Numbered from the stretch's first letter, positions 7,365 through 16,422 are shown. The stretch is DNA of 64,000 nt from AV40 sp035568175 (GCA_035568175.1 DATMON010000020.1:1-64000), one strand, 5' to 3'. The notes: generated by a model not told the origin, from the sequence alone. Program-made: numbers and translations.

Positions 7365-10300
7365 GTCAGCAATCGCTTCGCTTCGGCGAGTGCTTCGTCG
7401 ATCTTGCCCGGGTCGGTCCCGCCCCCTTGCGCGCTTTCCGGACGGCCGCCGCCTTTGCCACCGACGATTGGCGCGATTTGCTGAATGATTTTGTTTGCCT
7501 GAATCTTCGAAGTCAGCGCCTTTGGAACGATTACTACAAGCGCGACGTGGCCGTCCTTCGCTCCAGCAAGAACGATCGGGCCATCAAATTTTTGCTTTAA
7601 CGCGTCGGCGACCGCTTGTAACAATTTGGCGTCGGCATCTGGCACGCTGGTCACGCAGCTTTTCTGGCCGACTTTGGACAGCGCCAGATCATTCGCGATT
7701 TGCGCCGCGCGGCTGCGCAAATCGGCCTCGGCTTCCTTCGCGTGTTTCTTTTCCCACTCGCGAACATCGAGATCGAGTTTTTCCAGATGCGCCGTGCGCG
7801 CGTCGATCTGCTTCAACATCTCGTCTGTTTGCACCGTGTCCGTGAAGACCGGCAGCGGCGACAGGTCAGCCTTCTTCCGCGATAACGTTTCAAATCTTTC
7901 CTGCTGGCGCGCCGCTTCTTCACGCGCCCATAAGCGCGCGGCATCGCCGGCGACGGCTTCGATTCGTCGCGTCCCCGCCGCGATCGCTTCTTCCTTCACG
8001 ATCCGGAACGGGCCGATCTCGCTTGTCGATCTTACGTGGGTGCCACCGCACAGCTCCATCGAGTAGCCGTTCAATTTCTTTGGATCACCGCCAATCTGCA
8101 CCACGCGCACGTTGTCACCGTATTTCTCGCCAAAGAATTGTTGAATCTCTTTGTGCTTTTTCGCCTCTGCGTACGGAATCTCCGTCCACGAAACCGGCGC
8201 ATTCTCGGCAATCTTTTCGTTCACCAGTTTTTCCACGTCGCGCTTCTGTTGCGGCGTGAGCGCGGCGCTCGAAAAATCAAACGTTAATTTGTCCGGCCCG
8301 ACGTAACTCCCCTTCTGCGCCGCATCTTTGCTTACGACTTGATGCAGTGCCCAATGCAGCAAATGCGTCACCGTGTGATGTCCTTGGATCAGCTTGCGCA
8401 GATCCGCATCGACCGAAACGCGCACGGCTTCACCCGGTTCTGGCGCGCGACCTTCAACCAGTTTCGTGCGATGCACGAAGACATCACCGCGTTTTTGCGT
8501 GTCGATCACGCGCAGCTGGCCCACTTCAGTCCGATCGTGGCCGGGCACGTGCAGCAATCCGCGATCGCCAACCTGTCCGCCCATCTCCGCGTAAAGTGGA
8601 GTTTGATCGAGGACAACCGCGAGTTCTCCCGCGTTTTGTCCCGGCAAAACTGCTTCGACAACTGATTCTGTTTCCAAAAAATCGTAGCCGAGAAATTTTG
8701 TCGGGTTGGCGGCCAATTCTCCTTCAACCGCGATCGTTTCTTTTTTCTGAGCCTTGCGCGCACGATCACGCTGTTGATCCATCAAGTTTTCAAAACCAGC
8801 GACGTCGACACTCAGCCCGCGCTCCCGCGCCATCAACTCGGTCAGATCGAGCGGGAATCCGTACGTGTCGAATAGCGTAAACGCATCGTATCCGGAAATT
8901 CTAGGGACTTTGCCGAAAAATTCTTTAAAACGTTCGGCATTGTTTTCGTCCGCAGAAACAACAACCGGATCGCTGTCCTCTCTTTTGACAGTGCGCTGCC
9001 CATGCTCGGTTATTACGCTCCAGCTTTTGATCGATTGCTGTTCGTAGAACGCCTCCGATATCGAATTGGTTAAAGCCACTTCGAAGATTACGAGTCCAGC
9101 GTCGAGTGTTTTGTTAAACGATTCCTCTTCTCGTTTGATCGTTTCCTCGATTTGTTTTTGTTTTGCGCGGACCTCGGGAAAGACGTCACCCATGGTTTTG
9201 GCGACAACATCCACAAGTTTGAAAAAGAATGGTTCATGTAAGTCGAGGCTGCGTCCGTAGCGGACCGCGCGACGCAAAATGCGGCGCAGAACGTAGCCGC
9301 GTCCTTCGTTCGACGGAATAATTCCGTCGGCTATTGCAAAACTGAGCGCGCGAATGTGATCGGCGATCACTCGAAATGCGATGTCGATCTTCTCCTGCTC
9401 CGTTCTGGGGAGCACACCCGCCTCGGGTGTTGCAGCCGGCGCCTCGCCGGATGCGGTTGGCGAGGCGCCAACCGCTGCACGCGAGGGCGCGTGCGCTCCC
9501 CGATCCGAAGAATCCGGAAGGGTACTCGCGTGTTTTTTGGCGCTGAGTTTTTCGAGGTCATCGAAAATCGGGCGGAAGATGTCGGTCTCGTAATTGGAGA
9601 TCGTGTAGGAAAAATCGGTGAGATTTCTTGTGCCCTGGATGATCGCGGTCACGCGCTCGAAGCCCATTCCAGTATCGACGTGCCGCTGCGGGAGCGGAGC
9701 GAATGACCCGTCCGGGTTGGCGTTGAACTGAATGAAAACCAGGTTCCAAATCTCAATGCTGCGCGGGTCGTCTTTGTTAACCAGCGAACCGCGAGTGTCG
9801 CCGTCCGGCGTAAGATCGACATGTAACTCGGAACACGGTCCGCACGGACCGGTATCGCCCATCATCCAAAAATTATCGGCCTTGCCAGAGCTGACGACGT
9901 GAATTTTCGGATCGAGATCCGCATCCTGAAATAATCGCGCCCAGTGATCATGCGCTTCCTGATCGAATTCGCTCGGTTCGCCAGGTCCAGGTCTGTAAAC
10001 GGTCGCGTAAAGCCGTTGCGCCGGAAATTTCCAGCGATTGACCACTAATTCCCACGCCCATTCGATCGCTTCCTTTTTGAAGTAATCGCCAAAACTCCAG
10101 TTCCCGAGCATCTCGAAGAAAGTGTGGTGATAAGTATCGAGCCCGACGTCTTCGAGATCGTTATGTTTGCCGCCGGCGCGAATACACTTTTGGGTATCGG
10201 CCACGCGCGGCGGATTCCACGCCGGTTTCTGTTGCCCGAGAAAAATCGGCACGAACTGGTTCATGCCGGCGTTGGTGAAAAGCAGATTGGGCGCGTCCGG

Positions 10301-10384
10301 CAAAAGCGACGACGACGGCACGATGGTGTGCTTCTTCTCGCGAAAGAAATCGAGAAACGATTGCCGGATCTGGGCCGAGGTCAT
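7361..10384 (-). CDS. alaS: Alanyl-tRNA synthetase with an in-frame repeat insertion
   Basis: Charges tRNA-Ala in the cytoplasm. Class II catalytic motifs lie in the N-terminal third (SSSLLPDAPNLLFTNAGMNQF, VGLDTYHHTFFEMLGNWSFGDYF). The editing domain shows HHTVTH near residue 675 and CGGTH near residue 778, and the C-Ala tail follows. The start at 10384 (MTSAQIRQSFLDFF) matches the usual AlaRS N-terminus; an upstream GTG at 10402 is unlikely. At 1007 aa it is over 100 residues longer than normal. Residues about 294-327 are encoded by a family B palindromic element, and another extra segment (about residues 440-495) precedes the conserved DTYGFPLDLTELMA. Confidence 0.95.
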   Translation of the reverse strand: MTSAQIRQSFLDFFREKKHTIVPSSSLLPDAPNLLFTNAGMNQFVPIFLGQQKPAWNPPRVADTQKCIRAGGKHNDLEDVGLDTYHHTFFEMLGNWSFGDYFKKEAIEWAWELVVNRWKFPAQRLYATVYRPGPGEPSEFDQEAHDHWARLFQDADLDPKIHVVSSGKADNFWMMGDTGPCGPCSELHVDLTPDGDTRGSLVNKDDPRSIEIWNLVFIQFNANPDGSFAPLPQRHVDTGMGFERVTAIIQGTRNLTDFSYTISNYETDIFRPIFDDLEKLSAKKHASTLPDSSDRGAHAPSRAAVGASPTASGEAPAATPEAGVLPRTEQEKIDIAFRVIADHIRALSFAIADGIIPSNEGRGYVLRRILRRAVRYGRSLDLHEPFFFKLVDVVAKTMGDVFPEVRAKQKQIEETIKREEESFNKTLDAGLVIFEVALTNSISEAFYEQQSIKSWSVITEHGQRTVKREDSDPVVVSADENNAERFKEFFGKVPRISGYDAFTLFDTYGFPLDLTELMARERGLSVDVAGFENLMDQQRDRARKAQKKETIAVEGELAANPTKFLGYDFLETESVVEAVLPGQNAGELAVVLDQTPLYAEMGGQVGDRGLLHVPGHDRTEVGQLRVIDTQKRGDVFVHRTKLVEGRAPEPGEAVRVSVDADLRKLIQGHHTVTHLLHWALHQVVSKDAAQKGSYVGPDKLTFDFSSAALTPQQKRDVEKLVNEKIAENAPVSWTEIPYAEAKKHKEIQQFFGEKYGDNVRVVQIGGDPKKLNGYSMELCGGTHVRSTSEIGPFRIVKEEAIAAGTRRIEAVAGDAARLWAREEAARQQERFETLSRKKADLSPLPVFTDTVQTDEMLKQIDARTAHLEKLDLDVREWEKKHAKEAEADLRSRAAQIANDLALSKVGQKSCVTSVPDADAKLLQAVADALKQKFDGPIVLAGAKDGHVALVVIVPKALTSKIQANKIIQQIAPIVGGKGGGRPESAQGGGTDPGKIDEALAEAKRLLT
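9404..9504. repeat. Family B four-hairpin palindromic element inside alaS
   Basis: The outer arms GGGGAGC / GCTCCCC enclose four hairpins in a row: ACACCCG (loop CCT), CCGGCG (loop CCT), GCGGTTGGCG (loop AGG) and GCACGCG (loop AGGG), each with a perfect complementary arm. A second copy with different arm sequences lies at 47311-47433. Here the element is translated in frame within alaS. Confidence 0.9.
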
Positions 10385-10385
10385 G

Positions 10386-10470
10386 AAGCTATTAACCACC
10401 AATGAACACGAATAAACACGAATTCTGAAAATCTGAAAACCTCACTCTGAATTAGTGTCGATTTGTGGTT
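10386..10470. repeat. AACCACC / GGTGGTT-type simple inverted repeat
   Basis: The alaS leader and the divergent glycosyltransferase leader are filled by ACACGAAT units (AATGAACACGAATAAACACGAAT) with a partial complementary right side ATTAGTGTCGATTTGTGGTT. It belongs to the simple-repeat class also seen at 2036, 43303, 45536 and 62456. No clear promoter is visible within it. Confidence 0.6.
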
Positions 10471-10483
10471 ATCTGGGACCGAT

Positions 10484-12127
10484 ATGACGTTGGAAGCTAA
10501 GGAAGCGAACTCACGCGATTCCAGGCGCGAGTTTGTCATCGTCCTGCTGGTTTGGTTGGCGCTGGCGACAATGATGGCGTTATTGGCGCGGCAAAATTTA
10601 TCCGTCCCAGGGCTTTATTATGACGAGGCGGTCTTCGCCGGAATGGCGAAGGATTTCGTCACTGGTCAGGTCCACGGCCAACACATGCCTAACAATGAAA
10701 TTACCGTTTTTCACGGGCGTCCATTTCCCCTGTTTGTGCAACGATACCTTGGCGCGTTGAAATGTTGGATGTTGATGCCTCCTTTTACCTTATTTGGAGC
10801 CAACGTGGCCGTTCTTCGGCTGAGCAATTTGTGCTGGGCATCAATCGCCCTGCTTTTATTCATGCTAGCTACTTGGCGCTGGCTGGGCGTTTACGCCGCC
10901 CTGATTGCTGGCTCAGTGCTGGCGACTGATCCGGCTTATTTCTTCCTCGGTATCTTGGACTGGGGCGCTACTGGTCCCAGTTTTATTTGCCGTTGTGCGT
11001 GTTTTTATCTGATCGTGCGGTGGTGCCGGGAAAAGCGATCGGCGCAACTTTTCTTTGCCTGTTTTTTTGCTGGGCTCGGATTTTTTAACAAGATCGATTT
11101 TGCCGTTCTGCTGATCGGCTCCGCCATAGCCAGTATTTTCTGTTATGGAAGATTATTGTGGCGGACCCTGCGCGGACATTTCATCGCGTTCAGCGCATTC
11201 GCTTGTTTTGGTTTCCTTTTGACCGCATCGCCGATGCTAATCCAGATGCCGGGACTACTTGGGTTCGGGCTCTCCGGAAAGGCTTCCGCCGGACCGGCTG
11301 AATTTGCTGACAAGCTGCACACGATCATTTCGACCTACGACGGTTCGTATTTTTATCGCCTGATGGATGCCGGCGGCGTTTTTGAGAAAATGTTCGAGCA
11401 GTCGACTCAAGTACGCTCGCTCGCCAGCGTAATTGTCCTGATCGCGAGTGCCGCGTGGCTAACGGCGGTGGCGATAAGCCGGAAAAAAAGTCATGCCCGA
11501 GTTGCTCGATTTCTACTGTTGTCGACTGCGTTGATTACGATCGGCGTGTGGGTTCTTCCGGGTGCAGTCCGAATTCATCACTCCGTCCTCGTTTTTCCTT
11601 TGCCACAACTCATCACTGCGTTTGCGGCTATCGCCGTTTGGAACACAAGATTCGCATCGAAGCGGTCTGCTGTCGCCGCTCAAACTGTTACATCAATAGC
11701 GATCGCAGTGCTGGTGGCCAGTCACATATGGATTATTTCGAGAACGCAAACTTTGATCAGAGAAACCGGTGGCCGCGGCCGGTGGAGCGATACCTTCGAC
11801 GCGTTTTGCCGAGAAAATGGGCATCGCACAGACCTGATGATCGTTAGCGTCGATTGGGGTTTTAACGAACAACTGGAGTTCCTTACCAATGGACCGAAAC
11901 TTTACGAGCCAGTTTGGGGACTGGGAAACAGAATACCGACGGGCACGCCGCTGGTGAGAAACCCCAACTTCCTGTATCTAGTGCATCCGCACGAATATGC
12001 GGTCGCGCCCGAAAGCGTTTATTATTCCTACCTCGCTGAAAACGGCGACGCCGATGCCGAAATTCGGCCGTACTTTGACAGGCAAGGCCGAGTCGCCTTC
12101 TACACAATTCATTTTCCACCGCGCTGA
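10484..12127 (+). CDS. GT39-like integral membrane glycosyltransferase
   Basis: A 547-aa polytopic membrane protein with roughly ten to twelve helices. It follows the GT-C fold pattern: after the first helix the periplasmic loop has LYYDEAVFAGMAKD, with the Asp-Glu pair expected for the catalytic base. Proteins of this group transfer a sugar from a polyprenyl-phosphate donor to lipid or protein on the outer face of the inner membrane. The ATG at 10484 is used; the TTG at 10463 would add only leader residues. It stands alone and the acceptor is unknown. Confidence 0.72.
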   Translation: MTLEAKEANSRDSRREFVIVLLVWLALATMMALLARQNLSVPGLYYDEAVFAGMAKDFVTGQVHGQHMPNNEITVFHGRPFPLFVQRYLGALKCWMLMPPFTLFGANVAVLRLSNLCWASIALLLFMLATWRWLGVYAALIAGSVLATDPAYFFLGILDWGATGPSFICRCACFYLIVRWCREKRSAQLFFACFFAGLGFFNKIDFAVLLIGSAIASIFCYGRLLWRTLRGHFIAFSAFACFGFLLTASPMLIQMPGLLGFGLSGKASAGPAEFADKLHTIISTYDGSYFYRLMDAGGVFEKMFEQSTQVRSLASVIVLIASAAWLTAVAISRKKSHARVARFLLLSTALITIGVWVLPGAVRIHHSVLVFPLPQLITAFAAIAVWNTRFASKRSAVAAQTVTSIAIAVLVASHIWIISRTQTLIRETGGRGRWSDTFDAFCRENGHRTDLMIVSVDWGFNEQLEFLTNGPKLYEPVWGLGNRIPTGTPLVRNPNFLYLVHPHEYAVAPESVYYSYLAENGDADAEIRPYFDRQGRVAFYTIHFPPR

Positions 12128-12181
12128 GAAAGCGATTGTCGAATCCCGCTATTGGATGCGACTAATTCAGGTCGCTTCGAA

Positions 12182-13825
12182 TCACCGTCTTTCCGAGACG
12201 CTGGTCGCGTCCGCAACTTTCCAGGCAGCGTGAAATTGTTGATCGATCTGGTCGGCCTCGTATTTGCGGCCCTGCGTATTCAAACAATCGCGCAAACCGG
12301 AAAGGGCACGGGCGTCGCGGGGATTTCGGTCGAGATCTTCGCGAAAAACCTTCTCGGCTCCAGCTGCCTGATTTGCGGCTAGCAATAATCGGCCAAGGGT
12401 TGGGCGAACCGGCGGATACCACGGGGGCGGCTCGCTGTAATTGAGCGCGTCCTCGCCCGCGACGGCTTGTTTGAGAAAATCGATCGCCGCGTTGTCGTCG
12501 TGACGGCTGTGCGCGATCGCGCTCGCGAGCAGATTATCGTGAATCTTGAAAACGGCGGCCACCTTGTTGAGCTGGTCGTACATCTTTTCCGGAGGAATTT
12601 TGGCCACTAGATCGCGAAATTGTTTTTGCTCCTGTTCTGCTTCCGCGGGCTTGCCGGTGTTGGCAAAAGCGAGTCCGCGAAGCGAATGCCAGACTGCATT
12701 GGTGGTGACGAATGATGCGTCTGGCGCCGGCAATTTCAAAAGATCGCCCCAACGTTCGAACGCGTACAGTACAACCATCGGGGTCGGTAGGAACCCTTCG
12801 AGGTCAGGCATTGCTTTTACGCCAGGTGCAACATTCGCAACCAGCTTGGCTGCGGCATCTTTAGCTTCGACAAAATTGCCGTTCATACAGGAGGCAAACG
12901 CGAGAAAGTGAAGGTTGTGGCTGTAGTACATCATTCGGTAAACGCCCTGCTCTTGCGTTTCGCCGAGAAATTTCTTGTCCGCCGCGATGGCGACTTGGTT
13001 GCAATGCGCCGATGCAAAATGGTCGCCCACCCGCGCGTAAATGTGCGCCGGCATGTGCGCGAGGTGACCTTCGGCCGGAGCTAATTTTTCCAAACGCGCC
13101 GCGCTCGGCAACGCGCGCTCGGGGTGAAGCGAGGCTTCAACCGCATGAATATAATAATGATTCGCGCCAAGATGATTCGGATCGCGTCTCAGGACCGATT
13201 CGAGTGTCGCGACGATTTCTTCAGTTCCTTCTGCCGGTTTTCCGTCCGCCGCCCAAAGCCGCCACGGATTGAGATTCATCGCGCTCTCAGCGTAAAGAGT
13301 CGCGGCATCCAAATCATCGGGATAGCGGGCTGCTAATTTGCCCATGGCCTCTTTGTAGGCGCGATCGAGCGCGTGAAGATCGACATGTGGATCGTTTGAG
13401 TAGCGAACCGCGAGCGCGTTGATGTAAGCGCGCTCCGGATCAGACCCATTGTCCTGCAAAGAAAGCGCGCGCTGGACCGCATCGTAACCGGCTTTCTCGC
13501 GTTCGGGATCGACCGGCAAATTGTAATTGGGTCCGAGAGTCAGGGCCACGCCCCACCAAGCCATTGCCAATTTCGGATCGAGGTCGGCTGCGCGTTGAAA
13601 CGATCGGCGCGCTTCGTCGTGATTAAAACCGTAAACGAGTTTCAGTCCCTGATCGAAGAACTGCTGCGCTTCACGGTTTTTGGTCGAGACCGGATGATGA
13701 ACCGCGCCCAGTCCCGACATCAAACGTGGAGGCGGTTCATTCTTAGCGACGGCGAGCGAAACCGTCGACCCAGCGCAAAACAAAACCAGGGCGACCATTC
13801 GAAAGTGAATGATTTGAGAGAACAT
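12182..13825 (-). CDS. Exported tetratricopeptide-repeat protein
   Basis: A 547-aa protein with a signal peptide or anchor (MVALVLFCAGSTVSLAVA, from residue 10) and TPR-like helical repeats. The first, GLKLVYGFNHDEARRSFQRAADLDPKLAMAWWGVAL, is the clearest; C-terminal repeats include FREDLDRNPRDARALSGL. It probably scaffolds protein contacts in the periplasm. The start at 13825 sits 20 bases after recA, so the two may be cotranscribed; the start codon overlaps a copy of the dispersed GATCGACA motif. Function is otherwise unknown. Confidence 0.8.
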   Translation of the reverse strand: MFSQIIHFRMVALVLFCAGSTVSLAVAKNEPPPRLMSGLGAVHHPVSTKNREAQQFFDQGLKLVYGFNHDEARRSFQRAADLDPKLAMAWWGVALTLGPNYNLPVDPEREKAGYDAVQRALSLQDNGSDPERAYINALAVRYSNDPHVDLHALDRAYKEAMGKLAARYPDDLDAATLYAESAMNLNPWRLWAADGKPAEGTEEIVATLESVLRRDPNHLGANHYYIHAVEASLHPERALPSAARLEKLAPAEGHLAHMPAHIYARVGDHFASAHCNQVAIAADKKFLGETQEQGVYRMMYYSHNLHFLAFASCMNGNFVEAKDAAAKLVANVAPGVKAMPDLEGFLPTPMVVLYAFERWGDLLKLPAPDASFVTTNAVWHSLRGLAFANTGKPAEAEQEQKQFRDLVAKIPPEKMYDQLNKVAAVFKIHDNLLASAIAHSRHDDNAAIDFLKQAVAGEDALNYSEPPPWYPPVRPTLGRLLLAANQAAGAEKVFREDLDRNPRDARALSGLRDCLNTQGRKYEADQIDQQFHAAWKVADATSVSERR

Positions 13826-13845
13826 GTCGATCTTGCGTGCCTCTT

Positions 13846-14883
13846 TTATTCTTTGTCCTCGTTCAGCTTGGCTTTCACGGCGGCTTCGATCTCCTCGTAA
13901 AGCTTGCGGTCGCTCTTCAGCACCTCCTTGGCCGCGTCGCGTCCCTGCGCCAGCTGGGTTCCTTTGTAATTCAACCATGAGCCGCGCTTTTCGATGACCT
14001 GTTTTTCTAGAGCAAGATCGAGAAGCGAGCCGGTGGTAGAAATGCCTTCGTTGTACATGATGTCGAATTCGGCTTCGGTGAACGGGGGCGCGACCTTATT
14101 TTTCACGACCTTAATGCGCGTGCGATTGCCCATGACGGCACCGTCAGTCTGTTTGATCGCGCCAATCCGACGAATGTCGATCCGGACGCTGGCGTAAAAT
14201 TTCAGCGCCTTTCCGCCCGGAGTTGTTTCCGGATTGCCGAACATAACGCCGATTTTCTCCCGGATCTGGTTGGTAAAAATGCAGGTGGTGCGCGCTTTGG
14301 AAATGAGCGATGTCAGTTTACGCAAGGCCGCGCTCATCAGCCGCGCCTGCGCGCCGACCGTGACGTCGCCGATCTCGCCTTCCAGTTCGGCCCGCGTGAC
14401 CAGCGCGGCGACGGAATCGACAACGATGACGTCGAGCGAATTCGAGCGAATCAGCGTTTCGCAAATGCGCAGTGCTTCTTCGCCGGAACTGGGCTGCGAA
14501 ACAAGCAAGTCATCCAGATTAACGCCAAGCGTTTTCGCGTACTGCGGATCTAGGGCGTGCTCAACGTCGATGAATGCGGCCAGGCCGCCGCGCTTCTGCG
14601 CCTGCGCGATCACGGTGAGGGTAAGCGTCGTTTTTCCGGAAGACTCGGGCCCGAACACTTCAACCACACGACCCCGCGGAAATCCGCCTACGCCCAGCGC
14701 GCGGTCGATCAAAATGTTGCCGGTCGGAATAACATCGATGTCGACGATCTTTTCAGCGCCCAGGCGCATGATCGCGCCTTCACCGTAGTCTTTGGCGATT
14801 TGCTGAATTGCCAGATCCAAATTCTTATTTCGTGCGGCAACTACCTTCTCTGCGCCGGATTTCTCTTCGGTTTTGGTGGCCAT
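13846..14883 (-). CDS. recA: Recombinase RecA
   Basis: ATP-dependent strand-exchange protein for homologous recombination and SOS induction, 345 aa, normal length. The Walker A motif GPESSGKTTL lies near residue 70, the Walker B LDVIVVDSVAAL near 145, and the L2 region with FTNQIREKIGVMFGNPETTPGG near 205. ATG at 14883 (MATKTEEK) is preferred to the ATG at 14898. The upstream gap, shared with divergent ribD, holds a TTCTG-N5-CAGAA inverted repeat that may be an SOS operator. Confidence 0.97.
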   Translation of the reverse strand: MATKTEEKSGAEKVVAARNKNLDLAIQQIAKDYGEGAIMRLGAEKIVDIDVIPTGNILIDRALGVGGFPRGRVVEVFGPESSGKTTLTLTVIAQAQKRGGLAAFIDVEHALDPQYAKTLGVNLDDLLVSQPSSGEEALRICETLIRSNSLDVIVVDSVAALVTRAELEGEIGDVTVGAQARLMSAALRKLTSLISKARTTCIFTNQIREKIGVMFGNPETTPGGKALKFYASVRIDIRRIGAIKQTDGAVMGNRTRIKVVKNKVAPPFTEAEFDIMYNEGISTTGSLLDLALEKQVIEKRGSWLNYKGTQLAQGRDAAKEVLKSDRKLYEEIEAAVKAKLNEDKE

Positions 14884-14973
14884 AATCTTGGGGGTCACTC
14901 TAACTAAGTCTGCGGCGAGAGATTCGCCAAGCAGAAAAGCTCCCCGTCTTGAGGATCAAAACATTTGCTCATG

Positions 14974-14988
14974 TTCTGCGCCACAGAA
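14974..14988. promoter_or_regulatory. Candidate operator between recA and ribD
   Basis: TTCTG-CGCCA-CAGAA is a perfect 5-bp inverted repeat with a 5-base centre. The same stretch also reads TGTTC-N4-CCACA, a half match to the TGTTC-N4-GAACA form I recall for verrucomicrobial LexA sites. It lies about 90 bases before recA and 17 before ribD. The recA position suggests SOS control, but the match is imperfect. Confidence 0.3.
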
Positions 14989-15004
14989 TATTTGAGCTCT
15001 CAAG

Positions 15005-16036
15005 ATGACTGATGATGAACGGTTCATGTCCAGTGCGCTCTCTGAAGCGCGAAAGTCCTTCGGACGAACGAGTCCGAATCCGGCGGTCGGCGCCGTTTTA
15101 GTTGTCAGGAATCGAATCGTCGCTCGCGGACACCATCGCCAGGCCGGACTCCCTCACGCCGAAATTGAGTGTCTCAAAAGTTTTCGAAGCAAGGTTCCGA
15201 AAGACGCGACGCTCTATGTCACATTGGAGCCGTGTTCAACGACTGGTCACACCGGCGCGTGCACCGACCAGATCGTCCGGGCCGGAGTAAAATCCGTCGT
15301 CATTGGCGCGACCGATCCGAACCCGCGCCATCGCGGGCGCGGAGTCGAAATTTTACGCGATGCCGGGATCGAAGTGAGAACGGGCGTACTCGCGGAAGAA
15401 TGTGCTGCATTGAACGAAGCCTTTAATAAATGGATCGCTACCGGAATTCCGTTCGTAATTGCGAAATGCGGAATGAGTTTAGATGGACGTTTGACCCGCC
15501 CCGAAAGGGAATCGCGCTGGATTACAAGCGCGACCTCGCGTCAGCACGCGCAAACGCTGCGCGGGCAAACGGACGCGATTTTGATCGGCGCCGAAACGCT
15601 TCGCATCGACAATCCGCGTTTGACCGCGCGAAGTCGGCGCCAAGTCCGCCAACCGGCGCGCGTGGTGATGACTCGCTCAGGAAAACTCCCGCGGAGCGCT
15701 CGCTTTTTCACAGATCGCTTCGCCAAGAATAGTTTTGTTTATCGTAAAATGTCGCTCGGCGTCGTTTTGGCCGAGCTGGGACAGAAAAAGATAACCAGTG
15801 TCATGATCGAAGGTGGCGGAGACATCCTCGGTCACGCTTTAGATGAGCGGTTGATTGATAAGGTGCAAATTTATGTCGCTCCGATCTTCACCGGAGGACC
15901 AGTCGTTGCCTTTGGGGGACGCGGCGCACCTCGCACCCACGATGGCGCGCGTCTCGAGAGGGTAAAATTTGAAAGGATCGGACCCGATATTTACGTGACG
16001 GGTTACCCCAAATACGATCGCGCCGCGAGCTTGTGA
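15005..16036 (+). CDS. ribD: Bifunctional riboflavin deaminase/reductase RibD
   Basis: Catalyses the deamination and side-chain reduction steps of riboflavin synthesis. The N-terminal deaminase domain carries the zinc ligands His51-Ala-Glu53, Cys77 and Cys86 (EPCSTTGHTGAC). The C-terminal reductase domain starts near residue 150 (VIAKCGMSLDGRL) and has MIEGGGDILGHAL. At 343 aa it is full length. ATG at 15005 begins directly with MTDDERFMSSALSEA, as usual. No ribE/ribBA/ribH neighbours follow and no FMN riboswitch is visible upstream. Confidence 0.94.
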   Translation: MTDDERFMSSALSEARKSFGRTSPNPAVGAVLVVRNRIVARGHHRQAGLPHAEIECLKSFRSKVPKDATLYVTLEPCSTTGHTGACTDQIVRAGVKSVVIGATDPNPRHRGRGVEILRDAGIEVRTGVLAEECAALNEAFNKWIATGIPFVIAKCGMSLDGRLTRPERESRWITSATSRQHAQTLRGQTDAILIGAETLRIDNPRLTARSRRQVRQPARVVMTRSGKLPRSARFFTDRFAKNSFVYRKMSLGVVLAELGQKKITSVMIEGGGDILGHALDERLIDKVQIYVAPIFTGGPVVAFGGRGAPRTHDGARLERVKFERIGPDIYVTGYPKYDRAASL

Positions 16037-16085
16037 ATAATCTGAGCAACTTTTGAGTCTAAATCAGGTTCAATTGGTAGGTTGC

Positions 16086-16094
16086 AGGAGGTGA
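16086..16094 (+). promoter_or_regulatory. Consensus ribosome binding site AGGAGGTGA
   Basis: Nine bases fully complementary to the 16S rRNA tail, nine bases before the ATG at 16104. It stands out because most genes here have no recognisable site, and suggests high expression of the small exported protein that follows. Confidence 0.85.
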
Positions 16095-16103
16095 CATAAA
16101 AAC

Positions 16104-16358
16104 ATGAAAAAGCTTCTTTTAATCGCGCTCGTGGCGGGTGGATTCGCGTTCGCTACAGCCCCCAGTTCTAATGCCGGTGTCGCGATTGGCATCGGAGTCG
16201 GATATCCCGGGTATGGGTATCCTTACTACGGCTACCCCTATCCGTATTACGGGTACTACAGACCGTACTATGGGTACTATGGTGGGCCGTCATTTTATTG
16301 GTATCACGGACACCGAGTCTACTACTCGCGTGGGTATCGTCACCGCCACTGGCGCTAG
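16104..16358 (+). CDS. Small exported Gly/Tyr/Pro-rich protein
   Basis: An 84-aa protein with a signal peptide (residues 1-24, ending SNA), then a repeat-rich stretch of GYPYYGYPYPYYGYY type and a basic His/Arg/Tyr tail (YYSRGYRHRHWR). Such Tyr-Gly-rich small proteins occur in cell envelopes and are probably surface or matrix components; no enzymatic role is suggested. It has a consensus ribosome binding site and its own terminator, so it is an independent, probably strongly expressed unit. Confidence 0.8.
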   Translation: MKKLLLIALVAGGFAFATAPSSNAGVAIGIGVGYPGYGYPYYGYPYPYYGYYRPYYGYYGGPSFYWYHGHRVYYSRGYRHRHWR

Positions 16359-16390
16359 GCGTAAGATAAACAGCGAAACGTTTTTTCAGA

Positions 16391-16422
16391 CTGGCGGGTT
16401 CAATATCCCGCCAGCTTATTTT
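16391..16422 (+). terminator. Intrinsic terminator after the Gly/Tyr-rich gene
   Basis: An 8-bp stem CTGGCGGG / CCCGCCAG with an 8-base loop followed by CTTATTTTTT. The T run fits termination of the plus-strand gene ending at 16358; the end overlaps the 3' end of the convergent gene at 16416. Confidence 0.85.
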
